The translations under genes were made by a program, and so were the position numbers. Shown one piece after another: positions 11,007-23,376 of a stretch of 64,000 nucleotides of DNA. Numbering within the stretch: the first letter of the stretch is position 1; each line of letters begins with the position of its first letter. The DNA comes from Anisodus tanguticus (taxonomy: Eukaryota; Streptophyta; Magnoliopsida; Solanales; Solanaceae), in the NCBI GenBank assembly GCA_034509755.1, contig CM067544.1, forward strand, positions 9,403,501 through 9,467,500, given 5' to 3'. The notes below the pieces were generated by a model, which searched no databases, was not told the DNA's origin, and saw only the letters and a list, made by a program, of their open reading frames with translations.

Positions 11007-12300
11007 ATGAACACCGGTCCCACTACCCACATGACATTTGATTTAGGTACTCTCTCGTCTTATTCCAATTTGAGCAACCCTCGTGACATCATTGTTGGTA
11101 ATGGTAATTTTATTCTAATTTGTGGTTATGATCATAAAACTTTGTCTCACCCCCATCCACCCCTTATCTTGAAAAATACCCTATATGCCCCCAAATTGAT
11201 TAAAAACTTAGTGTCTGTAGTAAATTCACCACTGAAAATTCTGTGTCTATTGAATTTGATCCGTTTGATTTCTGTGTGAAGGATTTCAAAATGGGGAATC
11301 CTCTCATGAGGTGTGATAGTAGGGGAGATTTTTATCCTATCACACCATGTTCCGGTCTATCGAGTCAAGCATTGTCGTCAGCGTTTGCAGCCCTTGCCCC
11401 TTCCTTGTGGCATGCTCGTCTTGGTCATCCGGGGTCGTCTATTTTGACTTCCTTAGATAAAAATAATTTTATTTCTTGTAAGGGTACACATAGTACTCCG
11501 AATTGTCAATCTTGTTCTTTAGGAAACATTGTTAAGTTGTCATTTGTAGACTATACTTCTTATACTTTAATGTCATTTGATATTATTCATAGTGATCTAT
11601 GAATGTCTCATGTTCTTAGTTCTTTGGGTCATCGATATTATATTCTTTTTTTAGATGATTATTCTAATTTTTTATGGATTTTTCCAATAGCAAAAAAATC
11701 TCAGGTTTTTTCCATCTTCTTAAAATTTAGAGCATTCATTAGAACCTAATTCGAACGTAAATAAAAAATATCCAACGTGACAATGGCAAAGAATATGACA
11801 ATGGGGGGTTTCAGAAATTTTGTGCAAATAATGGGATCAATTTTCATTTTTCTTGCCCTCATACGTCTTCGCAAAATGGAAAAGCCGAACGAAAAATTCG
11901 TACCATTAATAACATTGTCCGCACTTTATTGATTCATGCTTTCGTACCTCCATCGTTTTGGCATCATGCTCTACAAATGACTACATATCTTCTTAACATT
12001 CTTCCTTCCAAAGGTTTGACATATTCGTCCCCTCTGGAAAATTTTATATAATAAGACTCTTTCGTATTCGCATCTTAGGATCTTTGGGTGCTTATGTTAT
12101 CCGTTATTTTCGTCCATCACAATTAACAAACTTCAGGCCCGTTCTATCCTCTTGTGTGTTTTTGGGTTATCCGTCCAATCATCGTGGTTATAAATGTTTT
12201 GATTTATCGTCTAGTAAAATCATCATTAGTCGCCATATAATTTTTAATGAATCCCAATTTCCATTTCTAAGGTTAGTAATCCCGTGCCTAGTTCGTATAA
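11007..12300 (+). pseudogene. copia protease edge, GAG-pre-integrase and integrase, frameshifted
   Basis: 11007-11279 starts NTGPTTHMTFDLG, the region around the copia aspartic-protease/gag border. 11243-11602 carries LWHARLGHPGSS and the C-x2-C part (CQSCSLG) of the integrase zinc-binding domain, ending FDIIHSDL then TGA at 11600. The catalytic core continues to about 12000 with several stops. 12084-12300 holds the post-integrase block (CVFLGYPSNHRGYKCFDLS). The order is right for copia, but the protein is broken at least at 11602, 11750 and 12050. Confidence 0.82.
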
Positions 12301-12321
12301 TTTTTTGGATGATAGTATATC

Positions 12322-13458
12322 ATGTATATTACTCATCATTTTTCGGACATGTCCCGCACCCCAAATTCGCCAGCGGGCCCACCGCCCGCTGGTTATACAG
12401 TCCCGATTCCACCCTCATTTTCCAGTTCTGGACTTGGGCCAAGTTCTGCCCCAATTTCCGTAACTGGACCAGTTGTCGAGCCCGATCCAGAATTTGGGCC
12501 AGTCTCGGCGTCAGGTTCTATTTTCGAGTCCAGATCGGGGCCAGCATGTCCACTACCTGCTAGCCGGTCCTTCCATTCTAATGTACTTAAATCACTCTTA
12601 CCCCGTAATCATATGTCTGCGCTAAATGATCCGAATTGGAAAATTGCTATGACCGATGGATATAATGCTCTTATTGATAATAAGACGTGGGAGTTGGTGT
12701 CCCGTTTATCTTGTATTAATATTATTAGGTCTATGTGGATTTTTGCTCATAAGGACAATTCAGATGATTCATTTGCACGGCATAAGGCGTGGCTTGTGGG
12801 TGATGGTAAGACTCAGCAAGTTGGTGTGGATTGTGGTGAGACGTTTAGTCCGATGGTCAATTCGGCTACCATTCGCATTGTGCTCGGCTTGGCTCTTTCG
12901 AAAGCATGGCCCATTCATCAGTTAGATGTGAATAATGCTTTCATACGTGGTGATATCAAGGAAACAGTCTATATGCATCACCCTTTGGGGTTTAGGGATC
13001 CCAAATATCCTTATCATGTTTGTTTGTTGAAGAAGTCTTTATATGGGCTTAAACATTCTCCACGGGCCTGGTATAAGAGGTTTGCCGACTATGTTTCGAC
13101 TATTGGGTTCACTCACTGCAGGTCGGATAATTCCTTGTTCATATATTATTGTGGTTCGTCCTTGGCTTATATACTATTATATATGGATGATATTATTTTG
13201 ACTGCCTCTTCCGATGCCTTACGCCGGTCTATCATGACAATGCTCAGCTCTGAGTTTGCTATGAAAGACTTAGGGTCCTTGAGATATTTTTTGGGGATTG
13301 CTATCACTCGTCATGTAGGTGGATTGTTCTTATCACAAAGGAAGTATGCAGCCGAGATTATTGAGAGGGCTGGAATGTCATCCTGTAAGTCCACTTCCAC
13401 TCTATTGATACTAAACCCAAATTTGGTGTTACGGCTGGCGCTCCATACGAGGATCTGA
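12322..13458 (+). pseudogene. copia linker plus reverse transcriptase, 378-codon open stretch
   Basis: The longest open frame of the element. The first ~90 residues are a Pro/Gly/Ser linker (SGLGPSSAPISVTGP). RT starts at about residue 95 (ALNDPNWKIAMTDGYNALI) and runs through GETFSPMVN, QLDVNNAFIRGD, the active-site YMDDIILTASS and FAMKDLGSLRYFLGI. Two of the three catalytic aspartates sit in YMDD and one in QLDV, so the RT core looks intact here. The frame is lost at 13458, before RNase H. Confidence 0.88.
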
Positions 13459-13535
13459 CCCACTATCGCAGCTTTGCAGGGGGGCTTCAGTATATCACAT
13501 TCACGAGACCAGATATTACGTATGTCGTACATCAT

Positions 13536-14144
13536 ATGTGTTTGTTTATGCATGATCCCAGGGTTGAGCACGTGAATGCGCTCAAACGCATCATTCGGTA
13601 TATTCAGGGTACACTTGACTATGGCTTGCATTTATATCTCCATCGACGTCCACACTTGTCTCGTATACAGATGTTGATTGGAATGATTGTCCGAACACCA
13701 GACGGTCTACGTCTGGCTATTGTATGTTTCTTGGCAATAACTTGGTCTCCTAGTCTGCGAAACGCAATCGACTTTGTCCCGCTCCAGTGCCGAGGCCGAG
13801 TATCGAGGGTAGCTAATGTGGTCTCGGAATCGTGTTGGTTACGTAATTTGTTGTTAGAGCTTCATTGTCCTATTCAGAAGGCGACCTTGGTTTATTATGA
13901 TAATGTTAGTGTCATATACCTTTCTGGTAATCCGGTTCAGCACCAGCGCACTAAACATATCGAGATGGACATTCACTTTGTTCGCGAAAAAGTTGCCCGT
14001 GGTCAAGTTCGCGTCTGTCATGTCTCGTCCAGGTATCAAGTTGCCGACATCTTTACAAAGGGTCTTCCCTCGGTCATTTTTGAAGATTTTAGGGACAGTC
14101 TCAGCGTTCGAAGACCGTCCGCTATGACTTCGGGGGTGTGTTAA
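13536..14144 (+). pseudogene. copia RNase H and polyprotein C-terminus
   Basis: Encodes RVEHVNALKRIIRYIQGTLD, the connection between RT and RNase H, then an altered RNase H (NVSVIYLSGNPVQHQRTKHI, DIHFVREKVARGQVRVCHV) and the usual copia end with QVADIFTKGLP. It is one frame off from the RT stretch ending at 13458. The middle around 13660-13800 matches family proteins poorly, suggesting further small shifts. A G-rich polypurine tract (ending CGGGGGTG) precedes the 3' LTR. Confidence 0.82.
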
Positions 14145-14416
14145 ATATCCATAGGATATACACGATATACACGTGTATATCCTATGTATATTGGCCTCAG
14201 TTTTTGTATATAATTTAGGTAATGTTTTAGTCTCATGGTTTAGGTAATGTTGTGGTGTAATTAGTATTGTACACTTACCATAATTGTATAATTAGTATCC
14301 AAGTAGAATAAATTTTTAGGAGTAGAATATGAATAAAATTCTCCTATCATAAAAATATATAAATTATATATATATTTTTTCAATTAATAAAAATAATTAA
14401 AAGATTATTTCTTTCA
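14139..14416 (+). repeat. 3' LTR of the copia element
   Basis: 278 bp, TG...CA ends, same sequence as 9414-9699 apart from substitutions. It lacks the ~17-bp stretch present near 9555 and carries an extra ~9-bp partial repeat within the palindrome near its start. Confidence 0.93.
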
Positions 14417-14685
14417 ATAATTTTTGGACGGGGAGGTGGACTGATGGGTTCTTATAACTGTTTGCTTAACGCCACGGCACCCCCTTTGTTTACTTGCTCT
14501 AAATCTCAACCTTACGTTTCTTTTTCTCTTTTCTTTCTCAAACTCTCAAAAGTATTACTGCAACTACGATACATACATCGATATTAATATTTTCCTTTCC
14601 TTTTACTAACCTCTTTATATTCTATATGCTCTGTTCTCCCCTGAGCTTTGGAATAATAAGCTCACACAGATATTTATTTTCACTA

Positions 14686-17490
14686 ATGGACTCGGAGGGC
14701 GAGAATTATTCTGTGCAACTTAACAGTGCCACCGACGGTGATATTCGCCAAACGGCGTCGTATTCCGCAGTTCAACAAACCCTTTTTCTTATTCATTCAG
14801 ATGACGTCACTTTGAAAGTCCAGGCGGCTAAGGAGATCCGCCGTTTAACCAAGACTTCTCAACGTTACCGACGTCATTTTTCTAACGCCGTTAAACCCCT
14901 CGTCGATATGCTCCGTTATGATTCTTTTGAATCTAATGAAGCTGCTCTTCTTGCCCTCCTTAATCTCGCTGTCAAAGACGAAGGGTACGTTTAATTATGT
15001 TTTATTGCCTTAATAATTAAGTGTTTGTAAATCCCATTTAATTTTCTTTGAAGTAAGTACTTTTCGTTGATATTATTTTGGAATTTTTAAGTTTTCCATC
15101 ACTTTCTTGCTTTTAGTTTCTATTTATGTAATCTTTTTCCTTGGAATCAGTGTATTAGTGAGGGAAGTTGATACTTTTCAGTTTACTGTTTTCTTTTCTC
15201 TGTTTGGTTGCTGGGAAAAAGTAATAGACAGCAAAAAGATGGTCTTATTTTTTTATTCAGGTTGTGGAAATATGTGACCTTGGAATTGGTGGTTATTGTA
15301 GTATTTAAAGAATTCAACTTTCAGTGATAAAGAATGGAACTTTAATATCTAAATGCTAAGTAATTTTCTTGTGTGTCTTTATAGAGATTTTTTTTGTAAT
15401 GACGGTAGATAGGAGGTTACGGAGGACTTAGATTAGGGTGGAATGTTAGTACGTAGTTGAGTGTTGTATTACTTGGCCTTTTATAATAGTAGTCGTATTA
15501 TTAATCTTGTAGTTTCTTGTTCTTTGATTTCTATAACTATTTTGTGGTTTCTTGTACTTCGATTATCGTATTATTTTGTGGTAGTTACAACTCCTTTTTT
15601 TTGCAGTCAGTTTTATCATATTTTTTATCCTGCTTTTAATTGCTTGTTATTGTGCCGAGAGTCTATCGGAAACAACCTCTCTACCTCCCAAGGTAGGGAT
15701 AAGGTTTGCATAGACTCTACCCGTTTAGACCCCACTTTGTGTATTTCGTGTTAGTTATTGTTGTAAACAATTCTTGAATCATCAAAATGCGCAAGGATAA
15801 GAATTGCCTTCCATGTACTTGGATAAACTGAACAGAGTAACTGCAGTAGTTTCAGACTTCTGATTGGTTCATTAAAAAGATTATACTACTGTTGTTTGCC
15901 TCTATCTGAAGATTTATTAAAGTTAATAAAAGTCAGAGGCATATTAACCCAGATGCTTTTCGATCGATCCCTTGGCATGGGATTCTTTAAGTATCAGGTT
16001 GATTAAATTTGCAGGTGGGGCTGTTCTTTTATCCACATGCTTTCTTTTATTTTCTTCTTTTAAATTCTTTACCCCATCTGCTTGTCTCCTTTTTCCCTTT
16101 CTTTTATCTTGTTTGTGAAGCTATCACATGGATTGGATTCCTTTCTCTGATAAATAAATTCTTCTCAAAATTAAAATATTCAATTTTACTCGTGCTTGTT
16201 AATTGTCCGAAAGTGTCAAATGATTTGGTTCCAATTCTTGCTGGAATACATCCTATTTGACATTTCAATAGTGCTGTTGTGAACAAAACTGGCTCTCCTT
16301 TCCCATTCCTCTCTACAGTTATTAATTTGGCTACTCCAATCCATTATAGTATCATAATAATTAGGGAAAAAACTATATTTTTATTTAAAGAGGAAATAAG
16401 TTCTACAGAAACGAGAAATCTAATGAAATGAGAGCCAGATTTCTTCCTATATGTGACTGCTGGACTGCTTGTTTTTCATCAGATAGGAATGTATAATTAC
16501 CATCTCTGCGATCTAAGCTAACAAAATATTGAAATGTGAATTCTGCCAACTTCAAACAGTATTGTAGTGTTCAAGTATTAATCTTTGGAGCTTTAAGCTT
16601 AGTTGTTTGACTAATGTATTTCATTTTTCACCTCCAGAAACAAGATAAATACCATAGAGGCTGGTGCTCTGGAACCCATCATTGGCTTTCTTCAATCTGA
16701 GAATGCAACTCTCCAGGATCATGCCACTGCCTCTTTACTCACATTATCTGCTTCTCCTGCCACGAAACCCATAATCAGTGCTTCTGGTGTTTTCCCTCTG
16801 CTAGTGGAAATCGTAAGGCATGGCAGTTCACAAGCCAAAGCTGATGCTGTGATGGCTCTTTCCAATCTGTCAACTTTTCAAGACAATCTACTATTGATTC
16901 TGCAGGCACAACCAATTCCTTCTACAGTTTCTCTGCTTAAATCCTGTAAAAAGTCTTCAAAAACTACTGAAAGATGCACTGCTCTTATAGAATCTTTGAT
17001 GTGTTATGAAGAGGGTAGGAATTCATTGATATCTGAAGATGGGGGAGTACTTGCAGTGGTGGAAGTGCTTGAAAGTGGATCTGCTCAAAGCCGAGAACAT
17101 GCTGTAGGAGCTCTCCTGACAATGTGTCAGAGTGACCGCTCTAAATACCGAGAACCAATTCTGAGAGAAGGTGTGATTCCTGGGCTCCTAGAGCTGACTG
17201 TTCAAGGAACAGCCAAGTCTCGGACTAAAGCACAAACACTTTTGAGGCTGCTGAGAGACACTCCTTACCCGAGGTCTGAGCTTGAGCCTGACACATTAGA
17301 GAACATCGTCTCCAATCTCATATCTCAGATAGATTGTGAGGAGCAATCAGGAAAAGCAAAGGAGATGCTCGCTGAGATGGTACAAGTTAGCATGGAACAA
17401 AGTTTGAGACATTTACAGCAAAGGGCGCTGGTATGCACTCCAGCCGATCTGTGTGTTCCTAGTTGTGTCTCCAAAATTACTTTGAAATGA
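14686..17490 (+). CDS. ARM-repeat protein (U-box-4-like without a U-box), two exons
   Basis: Exons 14686-14984 and 16638-17490 join in frame (GG|GTACGT donor, CTCCAG acceptor) to 383 residues. The product starts MDSEGENYSVQL and lacks a U-box; it consists of armadillo repeats, each marked by blocks such as EAALLALLNLAVKDE, NKINTIEAGALEPIIGFL, ADAVMALSNLS and EHAVGALLTMCQS. ARM repeats form a right-handed superhelix that binds partner proteins. Similar plant proteins of 350-400 residues are usually named U-box domain-containing protein 4-like. An in-frame ATG at 14626 would add 20 residues; the start at 14686 is preferred because the family N-terminus is normally acidic and polar. The intron holds an RTE LINE tail. 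Partner and pathway cannot be read from the sequence. Confidence 0.9.
15413..15766 (+). mobile_element. Truncated RTE LINE 3' end in the ARM gene intron
   Basis: Starts in the last codons of the LINE ORF (GATAGGAGGTTACGGAGGAC) and continues through the shared 3' UTR, with GAGAGTCTATCGGAAACAAC and AAGGTAGGGATAAGG, to a degenerate TTG tail near 15750-15763. Same orientation as the host gene. Confidence 0.8.
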
Positions 17491-18910
17491 TAGATTTTTC
17501 CTTTGTTTGTTTCTTCCTGTATCCCTTTTCCTCTTGAAACAGGGGCTTGTGTGAGATTGGTTCTCTGTATTTGGAAAAGCTGGATGGATACTGAAAATTG
17601 GCAGTCCGGGCTCTTAGATAGGTGTCAGGTGACTGTTTAGTGGTCAATAATTTGGAAATTTACATAAGGTCTTAGAAGTATAATTTATGAACTTGGCGTT
17701 TGTTACATAAATTACAACCATGCAGTTTACACAGCTAGTTGAAGTTTCCTTCTTGAACCATGGTTTTCATGATTGTAATTATGTGATAGAGCGACATGCT
17801 TGAAACCACAATTCTGTACAGGAAATTTCAGCTATTTAATCACTTTTCTATGTGTGAATCTAGGTATTATTCTTAGCTATTTTTAGATTTATACACTTTG
17901 AAATGATTCTGATGAGTGTATAGCTAAGCAACAGGGTTCTAATGTTGCATTCAATCTTTACTTAGTGCTGATCTAATTGTTGGTAATTTGTGCTTATAAT
18001 TCAAAATTCTATTGCTTTCTTGATTTCAACCTCCCCATGTTTGCTTTTATTGGATGTTGACAGTTTGTATTAAGTGTATTATAAATGAAAGCTAGTTTGG
18101 GGCAGTGTCGATATCTATTTGGAGTTGATAAATATTTTACAGGTGTTACTTCAACTCTGCTTCTTTACAAGTATAATTTGGTGAGTATTAGACAACTATA
18201 TTCTACCAAACGCTAACTTTTGTTACCTACTTTGTCTAGTGGGGATGAGGTAGTTAGTTGGGGCTTCGATGGAACCACAGCCCAAAAGTTTGATTTTTTA
18301 AATTAAACCACATCCTGCCTGCAATATCTATGAAATTTTAAGGATTAAATTCGGCTTGTATTTGCAAAATCTTCATTTACATAGAATGGAAGCAACTTTT
18401 CAATAGAACTGAGACGTTGTGGATATGTGGGGTTTTTTCTTTTTTTGGCCACCATTTGTTGGTATGCAGGTTTCAGAACAAGACATAGAATGAGTTATCA
18501 GTGACTTAAAACGTGTCAATTAATGGAAAGGTAGAGACATGACAAATTTGTGCCTCAAAATCCAATTACCAAACAAAATTGCTCACACACTTGTGCACAT
18601 GAACCAGACCAGATTTCACGATCACAGTCACACAAGCAGACACAGTTGGGAAGAGTCCAGCAACATTGAACCTTTGAGAGCCAAAAAATATTATCATCCG
18701 GTGCTGCCAAAATAAATACTAACGTTTAAAAGAGCGTAAACGTCATGTTCTTGACAAATAATTAGAACCAAAAAAACCAAAATCCTTAGTTTATGTGGAA
18801 GACATCTTATCATTTTAATTTGGGAACTAGAGAGGCCTTTTCCAAACTTGTGTCTTTTTTCTGAGGAAAGGAAAATGCTGCTACTTTGAGAAATTATGCA
18901 TAAAGCAGTA
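17491..18910. other. 3' UTR of the ARM gene and intergenic sequence
   Basis: No further coding signal after the TGA ending at 17490. The sequence to about 17950 is plausibly 3' UTR, being less AT-extreme than the spacer beyond. No RNA gene or repeat recognised. Confidence 0.4.
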
Positions 18911-18916
18911 CATATA

Positions 18917-19170
18917 AAGGGTGTGTTTAAGAAGGAAAATGTTTTCGAGGAAAATAAGTATTTCTTATTTTATTTTTGTGTTTGGTACGTAAGCAAAAAA
19001 ATATTATTCTAAAAGCATTTGTGTATAATCTAGACAGTGAAACTTGTTTTTCTTACTTTCAATAGAGAAATCATTTTTCTCATTTTTAATTTTCTAGAGA
19101 AAATTTTTTTAAAGATTTTTGACTAACTGAAAATTTTCATCCCCTCATAATGAACACTACCAAAAAAAGT
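18917..19170. mobile_element. Degenerate Tourist-like MITE, left end recognisable
   Basis: Begins GGGTGTGTTTAAGAAGG after a TAAA, and carries the same interior motifs (TTTCTTA, ATCATTTTTCTCATTTTT, TTTCTAGAGAAAA) as the well-delimited MITE at 36211-36581. The right terminus is decayed. Confidence 0.5.
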
Positions 19171-19700
19171 AAAAAATAAAAACTATTCACTCCAATCTTA
19201 TAAAAAAAATACTGTATACTTTTTACTCCAATCTTATAAGTTAACCTGATTCTTGCGAAAAAGCTGGAAATCCAGGAAAGCTCATTTAACCTGTGAATTG
19301 CCATTAGCCACGTGAAGGTGATATCTTTCTAATTTCAACCTTTATTTAAGGCATCTTAAACGCTCTATTGTCCCATAAAGGAGGCTGCAGGACCTAACTT
19401 CCCCTGAATTTTTATAATTTTCATTCGGGTTTACACTAGATTATATTAAATTACCATCCTTAAGCGATAAAATAAGTAGACAACATATATATTATTAACT
19501 TTAATTAAGTGATAAAAGTTTATAAAAGTTTATATGTATAAATATATTTCATCCCTATTAAAAGTTTGGACATAAATATCAGGTAAGAGATTATTTTTTA
19601 AAAAAAAAGTTTCATTTTTACCTCGGATTTAAAGGTTTTATTTTGTAGGCGGGCCATAGGTATAATTACATAAGTTATTTATTTCTTTATTTAAAAATGT

Positions 19701-20373
19701 GGATGAGACTTCTCTCCATTTTCATTATCTCCATTTTCCCTAAGTTTTTATTTAGATGGAAGACAAATCGCATGGGTTAAACCTAATGATTAAGAATTAA
19801 TTAACTAAAGCAAGATCCTAACCATAATTTGGATAATAAATACATCCTTATCAAAAATCATGGCTGTAGAGTGAATATCTTTTTGTGAACATAAATTTAT
19901 GATTCTAGCAAATTATTATAATAACACAATTGGTCATCATGGATATTGTTATAAAAGTAATCAATTAGAATAATTAGAAAGAACCTAGTTATTTGAAAAT
20001 ATCTAAGTGCCGTGTCATCCCTACTGATAGCTAAGTTTAAAGAATCGTTAAAATGAAATCAAACGATTAACTGAAAGAGAAATTCAAAGATTGTGAGGAA
20101 TCAAGTACAAAAATGGAGAAGAGCGTGGAAAAAAAAGTAGGAAGAGATAGAAGTTTTTTGAATATATTTATGGATAATAATCTGTAGCTATAATTGTGAG
20201 ATTATTAAAAAAATTGGTAGCAAATATAATATTCAAACCATAATTAGAACTTTGCTTTAGTTAATTAAATCTTAACCATTAATTTTAACTCATGTCATGC
20301 CATGTGTCTCTCATTCAAGTAAGAAGTTGGAAATAATAATAGAGATAATGAAAATAGATAGGAGCTGGATCCC
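19701..20373. mobile_element. Mutator-like inverted-repeat element (TIR-MULE/MITE)
   Basis: Two arms of roughly 130 bp in inverted orientation (about 19701-19835 and 20235-20373) share the blocks TTTCATTATCTC, GCTTTAGTTAATTAA and CCATAATT read on opposite strands. The element is bounded by a perfect 9-bp direct duplication TAAAAATGT (19692-19700 and 20374-20382), the size expected for Mutator-type transposition. The ~400-bp centre shows no open frame. It sits 350 bp upstream of the aquaporin start codon, so it may supply part of that gene's upstream region. Confidence 0.85.
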
Positions 20374-20718
20374 TAAAAATGTAAATACAATCATAAACAA
20401 TCATGAACAAATTCATATATTCACGGATTACTGATTCAAAGTTTGAAACTTATCTAACGTTCTTCCGATCCTAATAAACCGTAACAATCCTTAGTATTAT
20501 ATCTTTTAGATTAGGTTTGCAAAGAGAAGTACGAGTAGAGTGGAGGATGGAGTTTCAATAGTAAGCTGCAAACTCCAATCCCTAATATATCTCTTTTTAA
20601 TTTGTTAAACTCCAGCCTCCAACTAATATCTTATCCTTATCAACTTAGAAAACCAGGGAAAAAATTTCCCTATATGTATCTTATATTTTCTACTTTCAAC
20701 CCTTTTTAATTAAAAACA

Positions 20719-23376
20719 ATGGCAACAAAGAAAGAAGAAGAAATCACCCAGATGGAAGAAGGCAATATCTCCGATTCTAATGTTGGATTTTGTTCATCAC
20801 CTTCCGTTGTCGTCATCACTCAAAAGGTACTAATATAATATGTTATGAATTGATCCAGTATCGAGTACTGATATGTATTTTACGAGGTAAATTTATTTGA
20901 TGAATTGGATCATGATGGACTAATTTTGCAGTTGATTGCGGAGCTCTTAGGGACGTATTTTGTAATATTTGCGGGGTGTGGATCAGTTGCAGTGAACAAG
21001 ATTTATGGGAGCGTTACGTTTCCAGGGATATGTGTAACATGGGGACTAATTGTGATGGTGATGGTTTATACTGTGGGTCATATATCAGGAGCACATTTTA
21101 ATCCTGCTGTCACTATTACTTTCAGCATTTTCGGTCACTTCCCATGGAAACAAGTACGTACCCTAAATTTTGTACCAAGTTTAATTTTGTGCATCGACAA
21201 TTAATGTATAGTTATTTTTATATTCGAACTAATATCTAGTTCTTTACTACAATATAGTAACATTACGGATTTACTTTGGTAGCGTATAGAATAGCATTTA
21301 AATTACACTATTGAGTAATTTTCTCAGAAAAGAGAGACTTTTTGGATTTACTGTTTAATTGTAAGATCCATAAACAGCACTTTGTACGAAGATAGTGGAT
21401 TAAGGATTAGAAAAGGTAGATAGTACGTATCTTCTAAAAAGAAGTAATATATATACTCCCTCCGGATCAAAAATAGTGTTCACGTGGTCATTTACACACC
21501 CCTTAACAAAATACTTACTTCTACACAAAAAGAATTAATTTGGTCAAAGCCCATCCAGTAAATTGGAAAACACACATATATATATATATATATATAGCTA
21601 CAGCAGTTCATAAAACATTTGGTCAAAACTTTCTCACATTGGGTCCACATTTCAAATCAATAAGTAAACATGACCTGTGTATTTTCTTAGTATAGAATTT
21701 TGTTACTTAATCATGGATTATCAAGAAGCTTCTTGCATTTGATGTTGCAGGCACCTTTGTACATAATAGCTCAACTAATGGGTTCGATTATGGCCAGTGC
21801 CACACTGGTTCTAATGTTTGACGTAACTCCGGAAGCTTTTTTTGGTACAGTTCCAGTTGGATCTAATGGCCAATCACTTGCTATCGAAATCATCATATCT
21901 TTCCTTCTCATGTTTGTCATTTCTGGCGTTGCTACAGATGCTCGAGCGGTACGCACCTAGTTTTTTTCATTTATTTACAATTCATAAATTTACTACTCCC
22001 ATCCGTCACAGTTTATGTGATGGTATTTGATTCAGTAAGGATATTAAGAATAGTGGCGAATGGTGTGCAAATGTTTTTCTCACTTATGTTTAGGGTGTGC
22101 AAAATTAAATATATACTTATAATAGCTAACATTTAATTTATGTACCTCGTATAATTTTTCGGCTAAGAGTGTGCACCGGAACACCCTTCGTCTAAGGTGG
22201 CTCCGCCCATGATTAAGAATGAAAAAAAATTGTAGCCTAAAACAAGTCATAGAGATTTATGTGGCTATAAAGAAAAAATGAAAAGTTTAAAATAAAATTG
22301 TTACGCTAAATATCTAATGTGTTAATTTTTTTTTAAAATTAATAAAAAAGGAAGAGTATTACATAAAATGGGACAAAAATAGTATCTTTCTTCTTGAAAA
22401 AAATGAACGGGAGCCTAGAGCATCAATAAGGTTGCCTCCATGTACCCTATAGACCAGGGCGAACCTATGTGCATTTTAGTGGTTCTCTAGCATCGTTAAA
22501 CCCGATGCATATTAGATATCGTTATATAAGAAATATATAAAAATTGGGTATAAAACTTTAAAAAGCACTCTGAAAACCAAAAAGATAGTTTGGGTGCTTT
22601 GGTTTCATGCTTGAAATTTTAGTTAATTTAATTTTAATGATGTTCAAAGTACAACTTTTGGTCTCATCTTTTCTTTGTCCGTAAGTATATGTTATCGGTA
22701 GTAACTTATGTTAAAGAACGTGTAGCACCCATGACCCTTAAATCCTGAATCCGCCACTGCCTATAAATCACTAGTTTGAACTGTTGTAACCCGTCACTAA
22801 TACTTATATTAAGGTAGATTGCCCACATTACACCCTGGAGGTGGGATCTTCTTCTTTTTTTCTAAAAAAATATAATGGTGGGCATAGAGATTTGGAATTC
22901 CATATTGAATCAATTTTTACTCTGTTCCAACTTCCACTAATCTCATGAAAAATCTTTTTTATTTTTAAACATTCAGTAGCAGGGAGCTAGCTAGCTAAGT
23001 GCATTGATTAATTGTTTATTTTTACTGTGTTGATTGCAGATTGAACAAGTTGCTGGAATAGCTGTTGGAATGACCATAATGTTAAATGTCTTTGTAGCAG
23101 GGTATGCTAATTAATTGTTTCACTTAGTAATTTTTTTAACCTTTCTTTGCCTAAAACTTAATCAAATTAAAATGCAGGCCAATTTCAGGAGCATCAATGA
23201 ATCCAGCAAGAACCATTGGTCCAGCATTAGTGAAGCATGTTTACAAAGGTCTTTGGGTATATATAGTTGGTCCAATCATCGGAACCCTAGCCGGAGCATT
23301 TGTGTACAATTTGATTCGAACCACAGATAAATCACTTATTGAGTTGGCCAAAACTGCATCATCTCTTCGACGCTAA
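20719..23376 (+). CDS. NIP subgroup I aquaporin (NIP4-like), five exons
   Basis: Exons 20719-20826, 20932-21153, 21751-21948, 23040-23101 and 23178-23376 give 789 nt, 262 residues, all with GT-AG borders and the five-exon layout usual for NIP genes. The protein is a six-helix membrane channel with both NPA boxes (N93 in AHFNPAVT, N205 in GASMNPART). Inferred selectivity-filter residues are W73, V185, A202 and R208, the W-V-A-R set of NIP subgroup I, which in characterised members passes water, glycerol and some metalloids. The overall wording (FPGICVTWGLIVMVMVY, VTPEAFFGT, EIIISFLLMFVISGVATDAR) is closest in my memory to Arabidopsis NIP4;1/NIP4;2, which are pollen proteins; the tissue here is inference. 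The N-terminus is short and acidic; the C-terminus ends in a Ser/Arg tail. Confidence 0.93.
21456..21600. repeat. Stowaway-like MITE end and (TA)n in NIP intron 2
   Basis: CTCCCTCCGGATCAAAAATAG at 21456 is the typical left end of Stowaway-type MITEs; the matching right end is not visible. A TA dinucleotide run lies at about 21577-21596. Confidence 0.45.
21993..22411. mobile_element. Possible Stowaway-like MITE in NIP intron 3
   Basis: Left side CTCCCATCCGTCACAGTTTA and right side with ACATAAAATGGGACAAAAATAG then GAACGGGAG form rough inverted repeats. The interior contains a second, unrelated-looking stretch (22080-22200). Borders are approximate. Confidence 0.35.

Larger units (their letters stand above)
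9414..14416 (+). mobile_element. Full-length but inactive Ty1/copia retrotransposon
   Basis: 5003 bp from a TGTTAAATATCC start to a TTTCTTTCA end, flanked by ATAAC (9409-9413) and ATAAT (14417-14421), an almost perfect 5-bp target duplication. The order 5' LTR, primer-binding site, gag, GAG-pre-integrase, integrase, RT, RNase H, polypurine tract, 3' LTR is that of Ty1/copia. Stops and frameshifts interrupt gag, integrase and the RT-RNase H join, so it cannot move on its own. It is related to the minus-strand element at 1-3440. Confidence 0.95.
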
